Positions 15,507-24,177 of a stretch of DNA of 64,000 nt are shown piece by piece. This DNA is from Candidatus Saccharimonadota bacterium (lineage in GTDB: Bacteria; Patescibacteriota; Saccharimonadia; Saccharimonadales; Saccharimonadaceae). A program made the position numbers and the translations under genes. The stretch spans positions 62,001 through 126,000 of the forward strand of contig JAQGHA010000009.1 of assembly GCA_028289065.1 (NCBI GenBank), read 5' to 3'. How positions within the stretch are numbered: the first letter of the stretch is position 1; every line of letters begins with the position of its first letter. The notes below the pieces were generated by a model that worked only from the letters and a program-made list of their open reading frames with translations, was not told the origin of the DNA and did not search any database.

Positions 15507-17324
15507 TTATTTGTTGCGTTTGCGTTGGTTAGGGTCAAGGAAGCGTTTTCGAAGACGCACGCTCTTTGGAGTAACTTCAAGTAATTCATCGTCTTCTAGG
15601 AAGTCGATTGATTGCTCAAGGCTAAGGTCAGTAAATGGAGTCAACTGAATTGTTCCATCGCTTGATGATGTACGCATGTTAGTAAGTTGCTTACCACGAC
15701 AAACGTTGACATCAAGGTCACCAGAACGGTTATATAGACCAACAATCATACCTTGGTAGACAGTTGTACCTGGGCCAACGTAGAGTGTTCCACGTGCAGC
15801 TGCATTATCAAGTGCAAATGCTGTAGTTGCGCCAGCTTCGGTAGCAATCAATGCACCATTACGAAGTTGTTGCAGCTTTGTACCGAGTGGTTGGTAGCCG
15901 TACGGCAAGCTGTTCATGATAATCGTACCTTTAGTAGCGGTCATAAGAATATTACGAAGACCAATCATAGCCCGAGTCGGAATAATAAACGTTACCCGAG
16001 TTGCACCAGAGCCTGTTTGTTCTTGCTTAAGTGTCGTTGCACGACGGGCACCAAGTTCTTGGCTAACAGCACCAAGGAATTCACCACCAACTTCAACCAA
16101 TAGTTCTTCTACTGGTTCTTTAGTAACACCATCTTCTTCGATAGTCACCGCTTGTGGGCGACCGACTTCAAATTCGTAATCTTCACGGCGAAGTGTTTCG
16201 ATAAGTACTGAAAGGTGCAATTCACCACGGCCAGAAACAACAAATCCAATACCTTCTTCGCGAACACGTAAAGATACGTTGGTTTCAAGTTCTTGCTTCA
16301 AACGGTCACCAATTTGGCGGCTAGTGTTGTACTTCGCTTCTTTACCCTTAAGTGGGCTAGTGTTTGGACCAAGGTACATACTTAGTGTTGGCGCTTCAAC
16401 GTCAATAACAGGCAAGGCTTCAGGGCTTTCTTTATCAGCAAGTGTTTCACCAATGTGAGCATCGCCAATACCGGTAATAGCAACAATGTCACCAGCTCCA
16501 GCTTCGTCAATTTCTTCACGAGTTAAACCACGGTAACCAAATACTTTATCAACTTTTGAGGCAACAATATCGCCTTCACGTTTCATGAGTACAATTCCTT
16601 GACCTTTTTTGATTGTTCCACGAGTAATACGACCAATGGCATATTTACCTTGGAAAGTGTCGTATGCCAGTGAAGTAACCAGCATTTGGAATGGCTTGTC
16701 AATTTCTACAGTCGGCGCAGGAATATCGTTAATGATAGCATCAAAGATTGGTGTAAGGTCGGTGTGTTCACCTGGGTTATCAGGAAGTGTAGTCCACGCT
16801 TTGCCTTCACGGCCAATTGCGTAGTACACAGGGTAGTGTAATTGGTCGTCGCTAATAGCAAGTTCTAAGAAGAGGTCTGAAACTTCGTCGATTACTTCAT
16901 CAATTCGGCGTGATGGCTTGTCAATTTTGTTAATCACAACAACTGGCTTTAAACCAAGTTCAAGCGCTTTAGAAAGCACGAACTTAGTTTGTGGCATTGG
17001 ACCTTCTTGGGCGTCAACAATAAGAAGCACACCGTCGGCCATGTTAAGCGTACGTTCAACTTCTCCAGAGAAGTCGGCGTGGCCTGGTGTATCGATGATG
17101 TTAATTTTGTAATCGCCATGGTAAACAGAGGTTTGCTTGGCGGTGATTGTAATACCACGTTCGTGTTCTTGGTCGCCACTATCCATGATGAGTGATTGGT
17201 CCATCTCCGCTTGGTTAGAACGGAAAGTGTTACTTTGTTTAAGCAGGCCATCCAGAAGAGTAGTTTTTCCGTGGTCAACGTGCGCAATAATAGCGACGTT
17301 TCGAATTTGTTTTGGGTCTTTCAT
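15507..17324 (-). CDS. typA: Translational GTPase TypA/BipA
   Basis: Ribosome-associated GTPase of the EF-G family, linked to stress growth and 50S assembly. G1 AHVDHGKTTLLDGLL, G3 DTPGHADFSGEV and G4 NKIDKP are intact; domains II, III, V and the BipA-specific C-terminal domain (SVRLRKRFLDP near the end) follow. About 605 residues, the usual length. The start at 17324 (MKDPKQIRN) is chosen because homologues begin here; the frame extends 16 codons further without support. The leader contains a small ACCTAC/GTAGGT hairpin just before the ATG, which may mask the ribosome site. Monocistronic. Confidence 0.96.
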   Translation of the reverse strand: MKDPKQIRNVAIIAHVDHGKTTLLDGLLKQSNTFRSNQAEMDQSLIMDSGDQEHERGITITAKQTSVYHGDYKINIIDTPGHADFSGEVERTLNMADGVLLIVDAQEGPMPQTKFVLSKALELGLKPVVVINKIDKPSRRIDEVIDEVSDLFLELAISDDQLHYPVYYAIGREGKAWTTLPDNPGEHTDLTPIFDAIINDIPAPTVEIDKPFQMLVTSLAYDTFQGKYAIGRITRGTIKKGQGIVLMKREGDIVASKVDKVFGYRGLTREEIDEAGAGDIVAITGIGDAHIGETLADKESPEALPVIDVEAPTLSMYLGPNTSPLKGKEAKYNTSRQIGDRLKQELETNVSLRVREEGIGFVVSGRGELHLSVLIETLRREDYEFEVGRPQAVTIEEDGVTKEPVEELLVEVGGEFLGAVSQELGARRATTLKQEQTGSGATRVTFIIPTRAMIGLRNILMTATKGTIIMNSLPYGYQPLGTKLQQLRNGALIATEAGATTAFALDNAAARGTLYVGPGTTVYQGMIVGLYNRSGDLDVNVCRGKQLTNMRTSSSDGTIQLTPFTDLSLEQSIDFLEDDELLEVTPKSVRLRKRFLDPNQRKRNK

Positions 17325-17400
17325 AAAAAATATACCTACTTCCGGTAGGTCCTTATACATTAATTGTAGCATAACAGAGGTTAAAAGTCAAAGAGGCACA

Positions 17401-18489
17401 CTAACTAGCAGGAGGTATAACAATCTGAACACCCGTTCCATTTGTTGCTTGTGAATTTGGATACGTAACGGTCATAGCTTGTGATACACCAGGCGTTTGT
17501 TTTTCTTCGTAACCAATCGTGATAGTTTGATTACGATTACTACTGATTTGAGGAATCCAAATCCAAGGGGTCACGCCAATAAGGGAAGTATAGTTTGTTT
17601 CATTCGCTATTGTGCGCTCAGTTCCGATAGACAGAACTAGTGATTTTGCGATAGTGGTCGTTACCGTTGGAGTAACCGTTGTGGTTGAGCTTGCGTTGCT
17701 TGCTCGATCGCCAATAGTCCCAATATTCCATGTACTCACCGCTGCCGAATTGCCACCCCAAAGCAGCACTGCGTTCACTAAGGTTTCACCACTCGCCCCT
17801 ACCGCATCAAATAGCTGCTGATTGGCGTCGCCAGGCTGCTTAATCTTGGCAAATATACTGGTGTAGAGCGAGTTTGCAGTATGGCGTGGCATTAATGTAG
17901 TCCACCCAGCTGGCGGTGTAGGTCCAGAATTAATTGAATTTGCATATACTATTATCATCCAAGACCCTACAGGTACAGAACCAATGAGAACTGCTGTATT
18001 ATTAGCCGGAGTTGCTGCCGTAGCGCTAGATACGTCAGTATAACCCCCTCGCGTTGGATAGGTAGTAGTTTCATTACTTAACATACCAACAGTATGTTCG
18101 GCGCAAAGACCCGACATAATGCCATTCGCTTCTGATATATGATAAGTTGCCGATGATGAACTTGAACCAATTGAAATACAGTATGATTCAGCCGCGCTAG
18201 AATATGCCCATAAATTGCTAGTATTTCCATACAGTGATTGATTTGAGTTTAAAGCATTAAGCGAAGCCGGGTATGTGCCATTATCAACTTTATAAATATC
18301 AATGAGAGTGGCAGCTTGTTTGATACTTGCCTGTAGTGAGGCTTGTGCGGCTCGTTGGGTTATACCGCTAAATGCAATGATAGTAATTGAAGCCAAAATA
18401 GCTATTACCACGACTACGATTAAAAGCTCCACAATAGTGAAACCGGAAGATATTTTTTTTGTGTTGGCTATATACCTTCTAGTGCCCAT
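17401..18489 (-). CDS. Type IV pilin fused to a phage-tail-like C-terminal domain
   Basis: A 362-residue prepilin. The leader ends at Gly16, the mature protein would start Phe17 with Glu at +5 (GFTIVELLIV), and the hydrophobic helix runs to about residue 45. Residues about 46-125 form a short pseudopilin-like head (LIDIYKVDNGTYPASLNAL). Residues about 160-362 are an extra beta domain (VGSWMIIVYA, PPAGWTTLMPRH, IFAKIKQPGD, VLLWGG) resembling secreted and phage-tail domains and the N-terminal domain of the 10472 protein. Pilins are usually 140-180 residues, so the fusion is unusual and suggests a tip or adhesive minor pilin. No other pilus gene is adjacent. Confidence 0.82.
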   Translation of the reverse strand: MGTRRYIANTKKISSGFTIVELLIVVVVIAILASITIIAFSGITQRAAQASLQASIKQAATLIDIYKVDNGTYPASLNALNSNQSLYGNTSNLWAYSSAAESYCISIGSSSSSATYHISEANGIMSGLCAEHTVGMLSNETTTYPTRGGYTDVSSATAATPANNTAVLIGSVPVGSWMIIVYANSINSGPTPPAGWTTLMPRHTANSLYTSIFAKIKQPGDANQQLFDAVGASGETLVNAVLLWGGNSAAVSTWNIGTIGDRASNASSTTTVTPTVTTTIAKSLVLSIGTERTIANETNYTSLIGVTPWIWIPQISSNRNQTITIGYEEKQTPGVSQAMTVTYPNSQATNGTGVQIVIPPAS

Positions 18490-18546
18490 ACTAATTGATC
18501 CATAAAGCTAAAGCTTAAATCTAAGTATACTACAATAATTTCAAAT

Positions 18547-18633
18547 TGGTGCGCGCGAGAGGACTTGAACCTCCACGTCCTTGCGAACACTAGCACCTCA
18601 AGCTAGCCTGGCTACCAATTACAGCACGCGCGC
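18547..18633 (-). tRNA. tRNA-Leu(GAG), CCA encoded
   Basis: Class II tRNA on the minus strand: acceptor GCGCGCG/CGCGCGC, anticodon loop TTGAGGT (anticodon GAG), long variable arm (GTTCGCAAGGAC), T-arm GGAGGTTCAAGTCCTCT, discriminator A and CCA. Promoter at 18644-18672. Confidence 0.93.
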
Positions 18634-18643
18634 ATCGCGGTTT

Positions 18644-18672
18644 ATTATAACACCGTGAAAGCCATTTTTAAA
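18644..18672 (-). promoter_or_regulatory. Promoter of tRNA-Leu
   Basis: TTTAAA (18667-18672) and TATAAT (18644-18649) on the minus strand, 17-nt spacer. Confidence 0.65.
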
Positions 18673-18699
18673 GTGTCGCCTCTTTAGCCTGATGAATTA

Positions 18700-18728
18700 T
18701 TGCAATCAGGGGTCACTTCGTGTACAAT
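18700..18728 (+). promoter_or_regulatory. Promoter of tRNA-Val
   Basis: TTGCAA (18700-18705) and TACAAT (18723-18728), 17-nt spacer, ending 12 nt before the tRNA. Confidence 0.7.
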
Positions 18729-18740
18729 ATCGTGAAGTAA

Positions 18741-18817
18741 GGGCGATTAGCTCAGTTGGCTAGAGCATCTCGTTTACACCGAGAGGGTCGGGGGTTCGAA
18801 TCCCTCATCGCCCACCA
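18741..18817 (+). tRNA. tRNA-Val(TAC), CCA encoded
   Basis: Cloverleaf on the plus strand: acceptor GGGCGAT/ATCGCCC, D-arm GCTCAGTTGGCTAGAGC, anticodon loop TTTACAC (anticodon TAC), T-arm GGGGGTTCGAATCCCTC, discriminator A and CCA. Confidence 0.95.
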
Positions 18818-18820
18818 TAG

Positions 18821-18850
18821 AAAAAACTCACTATCAAGGTGAGTTTTTTC
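18821..18850 (+). terminator. Terminator of tRNA-Val
   Basis: AAAAAACTCAC and GTGAGTTTTTT form an 11-bp stem with a 7-nt loop directly after the tRNA. It also works in the opposite direction for nothing obvious. Confidence 0.8.
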
Positions 18851-18868
18851 TTTAGGAAAATATATTTC

Positions 18869-20662
18869 TTATGGTGTGGCAAAAACCATACGGTCACCTA
18901 CTGACCAAAAGCGAATATCACCGTACCTATCGGCACTCGATACTAGCATGAAATCATCAGACACGGCGTGGATACTTTTTGTGTGTACATACTGCATAGT
19001 TGCTTGATATAAACCAATCGCCGGCGCATCAGCCAACCATTGGTTAGCGAAAGTTGTGTATTTAGCGTTACGTAAATCAGCTTCGACGCGTGATCGAGCA
19101 CTTACCAAGGCGTCATCACTAATTGGGTTCGTGTAGTTTGAGAAGTTAAGCCCAGAAGCTGCCTGAGAGCTGTGCCAATAAGCATACACATCCGGGTCAC
19201 CACCGATGGTCAGTTGATACAACAAGACATCGTATTGTCGAGGCTGAAGCACCTTTTGAACGACATTTTGTGATTGGTCGCTTGGGTCAACGATATTAGT
19301 GGTAACTGTAACACCAAGGGTACGCCATTGCTTTGCTAAAATTTCTAAGGCTGTTTCGAAGTCATTATTTTTTGTCGTTACTACACTCAATGTCAGCGGT
19401 TGTCCGCCTTTCATGCGCACAGTTCCTTCTTTCACCCAACCAGCTTCATCAAGCAATTGGTTGGCCCGGACGACGTCATACACTGGGGCAACAGGTATAT
19501 TTCCAGATATTTGATTATCAATAAATGGTAGGTACAGTTGAGGAAGGTCCTTTGAAAGAGTGCTTCGAACATCTTTGGTATCGGTGCCAGCTTGTAATGC
19601 TTGGCGGACCTTCTTGTCCTGCAATACCGGACTGGTTGTATTCATCAGGGCATATACCCCACTGTTGACTGGCCGGTGTTCGACAGCATAGCGCTCGGTA
19701 TTAATGGCATTTGAATCAGTGACGGTTAAATCAGTGGCTGCATTTACCTCGGAAGTGTTCAAAGCGCGCTTAATAGCATCGATATTTTGATATACATGTA
19801 GCTGCACACGATCTAGTTTCGGCGTGCCCTTAAAGTATGAATCGCTTTTCGCCAGGTGGATAATTTCACGACCATTTGCCGCATCAACTTCTTGTAATAA
19901 TCTCAGGGTAAACGGACCGCTGCCGGTTGGCTTTGAACTGAAAGCGTCTTCGCGAAGGGCAGCCGGTTCAACATCGCGCAAAATATGTTCAGGAAGAATT
20001 GGTAAAAAACGCAGGGCGTGAGGAAAAGCTGCATAGACCGCCGGTAGCTCAAAAGCGACTGTACGACTATCAATTTCCTTAGCAATTACATTATCCCAAC
20101 CAGTAATGGTTGAACGTGAGGCGGGGTCTTTCAAAACGTTGACCGTAAACACCACGTCACGGGCTCGAACATATGAACCGTCATCCCATCGAGCATCTGG
20201 TCGAATAGTGAAACTGTAGGTTTTACCGTCAGGGCTAACATTCATACTATCAGCTAGGTCATAATTAAGCCGACCACTTTTGTCGTAAGTAACTAGCCGT
20301 GAAAATAATAACTCACCAACAGTCTCTTCAGCGCTTGATTTGGCAAAGATGGGGTTGAGCGTATCAACTGGCCCTAACACCGCTTCAGCATAGGTACCAC
20401 CGGTCGCATTAGCCGTCGTACGGTAGTTATTTTGATACCACAAATACTGCAGCCCGGTTGCACCAATGATAATACCAATAGCTAACACCCAGAGGGCAAT
20501 TCGTCGACGGACTTCACGGAAATTATCTAGACGTTTAAATATAAACCGACGGGCATGTTTGATACTAGCCCCTTCTACCCTTTTCATGCGACGCGAAAGG
20601 TCTTTGGAGCTAAAACTCATTTTAGGAATGCGGCGCCACTTACTTGGTTCGTTTTTTGCCAC
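18869..20662 (-). CDS. ABC transporter substrate-binding protein, family 5 (peptide type), membrane-anchored
   Basis: A 597-residue solute-binding protein of the OppA/DppA class. After a basic cytoplasmic N-terminus (about 1-55) there is one uncleaved anchor helix (about 56-78), not a lipoprotein box. Typical segments follow: TYAEAVLGPVDTLNPIFAKS, DSMNVSPDGKTYSFTIRPDARWDDGSYVRARDV-type region, and a C-terminal YHSSQAASGLNFSNYTNP-like stretch. The usual partners (two permeases, two ATPases) are absent nearby, so it is an orphan here; permeases may lie elsewhere, or the protein may have been turned to another role. secG follows 5' on the same strand with a 14-nt gap. Confidence 0.9.
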   Translation of the reverse strand: MAKNEPSKWRRIPKMSFSSKDLSRRMKRVEGASIKHARRFIFKRLDNFREVRRRIALWVLAIGIIIGATGLQYLWYQNNYRTTANATGGTYAEAVLGPVDTLNPIFAKSSAEETVGELLFSRLVTYDKSGRLNYDLADSMNVSPDGKTYSFTIRPDARWDDGSYVRARDVVFTVNVLKDPASRSTITGWDNVIAKEIDSRTVAFELPAVYAAFPHALRFLPILPEHILRDVEPAALREDAFSSKPTGSGPFTLRLLQEVDAANGREIIHLAKSDSYFKGTPKLDRVQLHVYQNIDAIKRALNTSEVNAATDLTVTDSNAINTERYAVEHRPVNSGVYALMNTTSPVLQDKKVRQALQAGTDTKDVRSTLSKDLPQLYLPFIDNQISGNIPVAPVYDVVRANQLLDEAGWVKEGTVRMKGGQPLTLSVVTTKNNDFETALEILAKQWRTLGVTVTTNIVDPSDQSQNVVQKVLQPRQYDVLLYQLTIGGDPDVYAYWHSSQAASGLNFSNYTNPISDDALVSARSRVEADLRNAKYTTFANQWLADAPAIGLYQATMQYVHTKSIHAVSDDFMLVSSADRYGDIRFWSVGDRMVFATP

Positions 20663-20676
20663 GGGTTACCTCTTAA

Positions 20677-20904
20677 TTAACTAGGGATAAGTAAACCGAC
20701 TAGAATAGCCAGTACGAATACAACAGCAAATACGACTGTTACTTCAAAAAGGTTTTTATCGATACCACGACGAGTTGTATATAATTCACCTGAACTACCA
20801 AAACCGGCACCAAGGGTTGCACCACGTTGCTGTAATAGAATTGAAACAACCATTAAGACGGCCGAAGCAATCATGACGATTTGAAGAATTGTGTCGATAC
20901 TCAT
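20677..20904 (-). CDS. secG: Preprotein translocase subunit SecG
   Basis: A 75-residue protein with two membrane helices (about 5-25 and 51-73) and the family loop LLQQRGATLGAGFGSSGELYTTRRG between them. Accessory part of the SecYEG channel. It starts directly after the holin-like gene (adjacent codons) and is followed 14 nt later by the solute-binding protein gene, so the three are co-transcribed. Confidence 0.93.
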   Translation of the reverse strand: MSIDTILQIVMIASAVLMVVSILLQQRGATLGAGFGSSGELYTTRRGIDKNLFEVTVVFAVVFVLAILVGLLIPS

Positions 20905-21294
20905 TTAATTACTCCTACTGGTTTCTCTGCGTATTTCTACTGCAGCACTTACTATATAGTTTACCAGACTTAGGATGATTCCGGTAATTATCGAGTTACC
21001 AAATGACATAGCCACACCAGGGGCAAGTGCCAATGATATGTACACGATTATACCGTTTACTACTATGGTGAATAAACCTAGTGTCATCAAAATTGCCGGT
21101 AGCGATACGACAACGAGCAGTGGTTTAAATAAACTGTTTACAAGTGAAAAAATGAGACCGGCGAATAAAAATCCCCAAAAACCAGCCGTCACATCTACGT
21201 CATCATAGCCAGTACCAAGTAAACGAAACGCTACCCAGAAACCAAGAGCATTTAGCGCCCAACGGAGTAGAAATACAAGAAATTGTGCTTTCAT
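20905..21294 (-). CDS. Phage holin family 4-like membrane protein
   Basis: A 129-residue integral membrane protein with four hydrophobic segments and the family pattern (GFWVAFRLLGTGYDDVDV, FLFAGLIFSLVNSLFKPLL, PAILMTLGLFTIVVNGIIVY). The family name comes from similarity to holins, but it is widespread in bacterial chromosomes and there is no endolysin or phage gene beside it, so a lysis role should not be assumed. Lies between pepP and secG on the same strand; function unknown. Confidence 0.85.
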   Translation of the reverse strand: MKAQFLVFLLRWALNALGFWVAFRLLGTGYDDVDVTAGFWGFLFAGLIFSLVNSLFKPLLVVVSLPAILMTLGLFTIVVNGIIVYISLALAPGVAMSFGNSIITGIILSLVNYIVSAAVEIRRETSRSN

Positions 21295-21310
21295 TATTAC
21301 CTTAAGTATA

Positions 21311-22507
21311 TCACAAGCTGGTTGGCAGAGCGGCCGATAAGTTGACGTTGCCGGAGCTCGTTACTAAAATGTCATCTTCAATCCGAACACCAATCTTTTC
21401 TTCCGGAATATAAATACCCGGCTCAACCGTCAGTACCATGCCTGGCTGGAATGTATCATAGCCACCCAGTGAATCATGCACATCAATACCAAGTCCGTGG
21501 CTAATAGCGTGAGGGAAATAACGATCATAATCTTCCGGTTTATTTAATAGGTTAAGGTTTTTTAATGCCTGCTTCATAATTGTTTCAACCTGTTTTTGAT
21601 AATCTTTCAGGCTGACACCAGCTTTGATTAATTCAATAATCGCCTGATGCGCCTGCTCGACTTCGGCGTGAACATTTTTTTCACGTTCAGATGGCGTACC
21701 AATAGCATAGGTGCGCGTAATGTCAGCTGCGTAACCACCAACCTTCGCACCAGCATCAATCAGGACCAGGCCGTTACTTGGTAAAGCATCGTTATTTTCG
21801 ATATAGTGCAGCGTACATGCATTTTTACCCATAGCTACAATTGGCTCATAAGCGTGGCCTTGCGAGCCAGCCACACGAAATGCGTAACTCAGAGTGGCTT
21901 CAATTTCATATTCGAACCGAGCCGTAGCCAATTTTTCTTGTACGTTATTAAAACCTTCAACCGAAATCGCAATAGCTTGTTTAATCAATTCGATTTCTTC
22001 AGCCGTCTTAATAGCTTTTAACTTGGCCACTTCTTGTCTACAATTGCGAAGCTCCGAAAAGATAGGTCGAAGCTGTTTATGTAATTTTTGGTAGGCCGGG
22101 TTTAAAGCAAAATCATAGTACTTTGAATGGGGGTGTTTGAAAACAGTGTATACGGCTGTATGTTTTAGGGCGATTTTCTTGAGCAGGCCTTCATAGTCAT
22201 CTTCATAGTTTACGTATTTTATACCACTTATTTTTTGGGCTTCATCTGCGCTCATACCGCCATCGAAAGTGCGTTGAATTGCGGTTTTAGCAGGCGAAAT
22301 TAACCAACTCTTATCGCCAAAAATAATTAGTTGCCAATGTGGTTCTGCAATACCGGTCAGCCAAAAAAAGCTAGACTCTTGTACAAACGGTGCCGAACCA
22401 TCATTAGTTTGCTGCACGGCACTAAACGCCGTAATTACAATCGGTGCTCCATGTACAATTTTGCTGAGTTTTTTTCGTCGCTGTTGGTATGTTTTTGCCG
22501 TTATCAT
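21311..22507 (-). CDS. pepP: Xaa-Pro aminopeptidase (M24B)
   Basis: Removes an N-terminal residue before proline; cytoplasmic metalloenzyme. 398 residues: an N-terminal creatinase-like domain (about 1-150, QTNDGSAPFVQESSFFWLTG) and the pita-bread domain with the metal ligands in LVLIDAGAKVGGYAADITRTY (two Asp), HGLGIDVHDSLGG (His), TVEPGIYIPEEKIGVRIEDD (two Glu). A TATACT at 22515-22520 lies 7 nt upstream of ATG with no ribosome site, so a leaderless mRNA is predicted. Peptide use fits a peptide-scavenging lifestyle. Confidence 0.94.
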   Translation of the reverse strand: MITAKTYQQRRKKLSKIVHGAPIVITAFSAVQQTNDGSAPFVQESSFFWLTGIAEPHWQLIIFGDKSWLISPAKTAIQRTFDGGMSADEAQKISGIKYVNYEDDYEGLLKKIALKHTAVYTVFKHPHSKYYDFALNPAYQKLHKQLRPIFSELRNCRQEVAKLKAIKTAEEIELIKQAIAISVEGFNNVQEKLATARFEYEIEATLSYAFRVAGSQGHAYEPIVAMGKNACTLHYIENNDALPSNGLVLIDAGAKVGGYAADITRTYAIGTPSEREKNVHAEVEQAHQAIIELIKAGVSLKDYQKQVETIMKQALKNLNLLNKPEDYDRYFPHAISHGLGIDVHDSLGGYDTFQPGMVLTVEPGIYIPEEKIGVRIEDDILVTSSGNVNLSAALPTSL

Positions 22508-22546
22508 GCATCTCAGTATAGCCTAACCAATGGTAACCGGGGAATG

Positions 22547-24109
22547 TTATTCTTTTGGAGCGTTCTTAAGAAAACGAACTAATGTTTGAGCTTTCTTGTC
22601 ACCAACCACCGCCGCTAGCTCTGCTTCACTGGCTGCTTCCACGGCTCGTAAACTGCCTAGCTTCTTAATAAGCATCCGTCGAGTGGCTGGCCCAATGCCT
22701 GGAATTTCCTCAAGGATACTGGCGGTCTGTTTTTGACGCTTCAGCACCGTATGGTAACTAACGGCAAACCGGTGTGACTCGTCGCGGATTCGTTGAAACA
22801 ACTTTGTTAGATCACTGTATTTACTAAAGGTACTTCCTTGTAGGTTTTTTGAGTGTGATGAAGCATTTCGCTGGTCAGGGTGAAGGTTCACAATGTAAAA
22901 ATCCCGTGAACGTTCTACAAAAATCCCTACCTCCGGTTCTTTTCGCATTTTCTCTATGTAACTGGTGTCAATGTTAGATCGCAAAGCGTGCACAATCACT
23001 TCTTCTTCACGCTTAGCGATACTAATAACCGGAATGTTTAATGACTGCGCTTCAATGGCTTTAATCGCCGCCTCCAGCTGGCCTTTACCACCATCTATCA
23101 ATAAAAGCTGTGGCGTTCCCCAAGCTTTGATATTTTTTGGTGATAAACGACGGAAAATAGTTTCGTACATATTGGCATAGTCATCGTTTTGCTCTAACTT
23201 GGTTTTGTATTTTCGATAATCACTTCGACTACTCACACCATTTATAAATACCACCTGGCTGGCAACGACATTTGTTCCGCTCATATGTGAAATATCGAAA
23301 CCTTCAATTCGAACCGGCACTTTTTCCATCTGCAATAAATCACGAAGTAATATGAGCGCTTTATCTTTACTAATATCTAAGAACTCTTTATCGCCAAACA
23401 TAATTCGTTGCTGTAAGGCTTTTAAGTCATTTAACTTATTTCGAAAACGGGCGGCATTTTCAAAATCTTGCTGTTTAGCAGCTTGCTGCATTTGTTTTTC
23501 AATATCACGAATAATTGCTTTACGACCACCTTCGAAATAACGGGTAAGTTGCTTCAACGAAGCCTTGTATTCGTCACTCGTTACACCCGGCCGTGGGCTT
23601 AAGCCGATATGCGCGTCTAAGTCAGGGCGTGCTCCGTCTTTTGGCGGCGTAGTATAATATGGAAAAACTTTACGTAAATAACGAAGTGCTTTTTTAATCG
23701 CAAAGCCGTTGTAGTAAGGCCCGTAATAATCGGCGCCATCGTCGGCCGGGTTACGTGTATAACAAACCGTCGGCCATTCGCTTTTCATATCAATTCGAAT
23801 GTACATTTGTGATTTATCATCACGCAGCAAAATGTTGTAGCGTGGCATATAGCGCTTGACCATTTCCGACTCTAGAAACAAAGCATCGAGCTCACTTTCC
23901 GTTTCTACCCAGTCGGTATCGTGAATTTCTTCAACCAGTGCTTGGGTTTTGATATCCATGTCACGCTTACTTTGAAAATATTGCCTTACTCGGTTTTTCA
24001 AAACCGCCGCTTTACCAACATAAATAATTTCACCATTTTTGGACTTATGAAAATACACCCCGGCCGAGCGTGGTAGTGTTTTTAACTTAGCTTCAAGTTG
24101 GGCATTCAT
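22547..24109 (-). CDS. uvrC: Excinuclease ABC subunit C
   Basis: Makes the two cuts in nucleotide excision repair. GIY-YIG domain at the N-terminus (GVYFHKSKNGEIIYVGKA, about 18-35), UVR motif around residues 200-235 (KQQDFENAARFRNKLNDLK), RNase H-like C-terminal nuclease (IEGFDISHMSGTNVV, LLIDGGKGQ) and a terminal helix-hairpin-helix (IPGIGPATRRMLI). 520 residues against about 600 in E. coli; the shortening is in linkers. UvrA is in the same window at 30762. TATACT at 24119-24124, 9 nt before the ATG, no ribosome site. Confidence 0.96.
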   Translation of the reverse strand: MNAQLEAKLKTLPRSAGVYFHKSKNGEIIYVGKAAVLKNRVRQYFQSKRDMDIKTQALVEEIHDTDWVETESELDALFLESEMVKRYMPRYNILLRDDKSQMYIRIDMKSEWPTVCYTRNPADDGADYYGPYYNGFAIKKALRYLRKVFPYYTTPPKDGARPDLDAHIGLSPRPGVTSDEYKASLKQLTRYFEGGRKAIIRDIEKQMQQAAKQQDFENAARFRNKLNDLKALQQRIMFGDKEFLDISKDKALILLRDLLQMEKVPVRIEGFDISHMSGTNVVASQVVFINGVSSRSDYRKYKTKLEQNDDYANMYETIFRRLSPKNIKAWGTPQLLLIDGGKGQLEAAIKAIEAQSLNIPVISIAKREEEVIVHALRSNIDTSYIEKMRKEPEVGIFVERSRDFYIVNLHPDQRNASSHSKNLQGSTFSKYSDLTKLFQRIRDESHRFAVSYHTVLKRQKQTASILEEIPGIGPATRRMLIKKLGSLRAVEAASEAELAAVVGDKKAQTLVRFLKNAPKE

Positions 24110-24177
24110 CTCTTATATAGTATACCTAAAATAGTTATTCACTGCTTTAGCAAGCAGTAGCGCTACACGAAAACTGT

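Noticed and set aside
20905-21294. Phage lysis holin
   Set aside because: The family is common in normal chromosomes; here it is co-directional with pepP and secG and lacks an endolysin partner.
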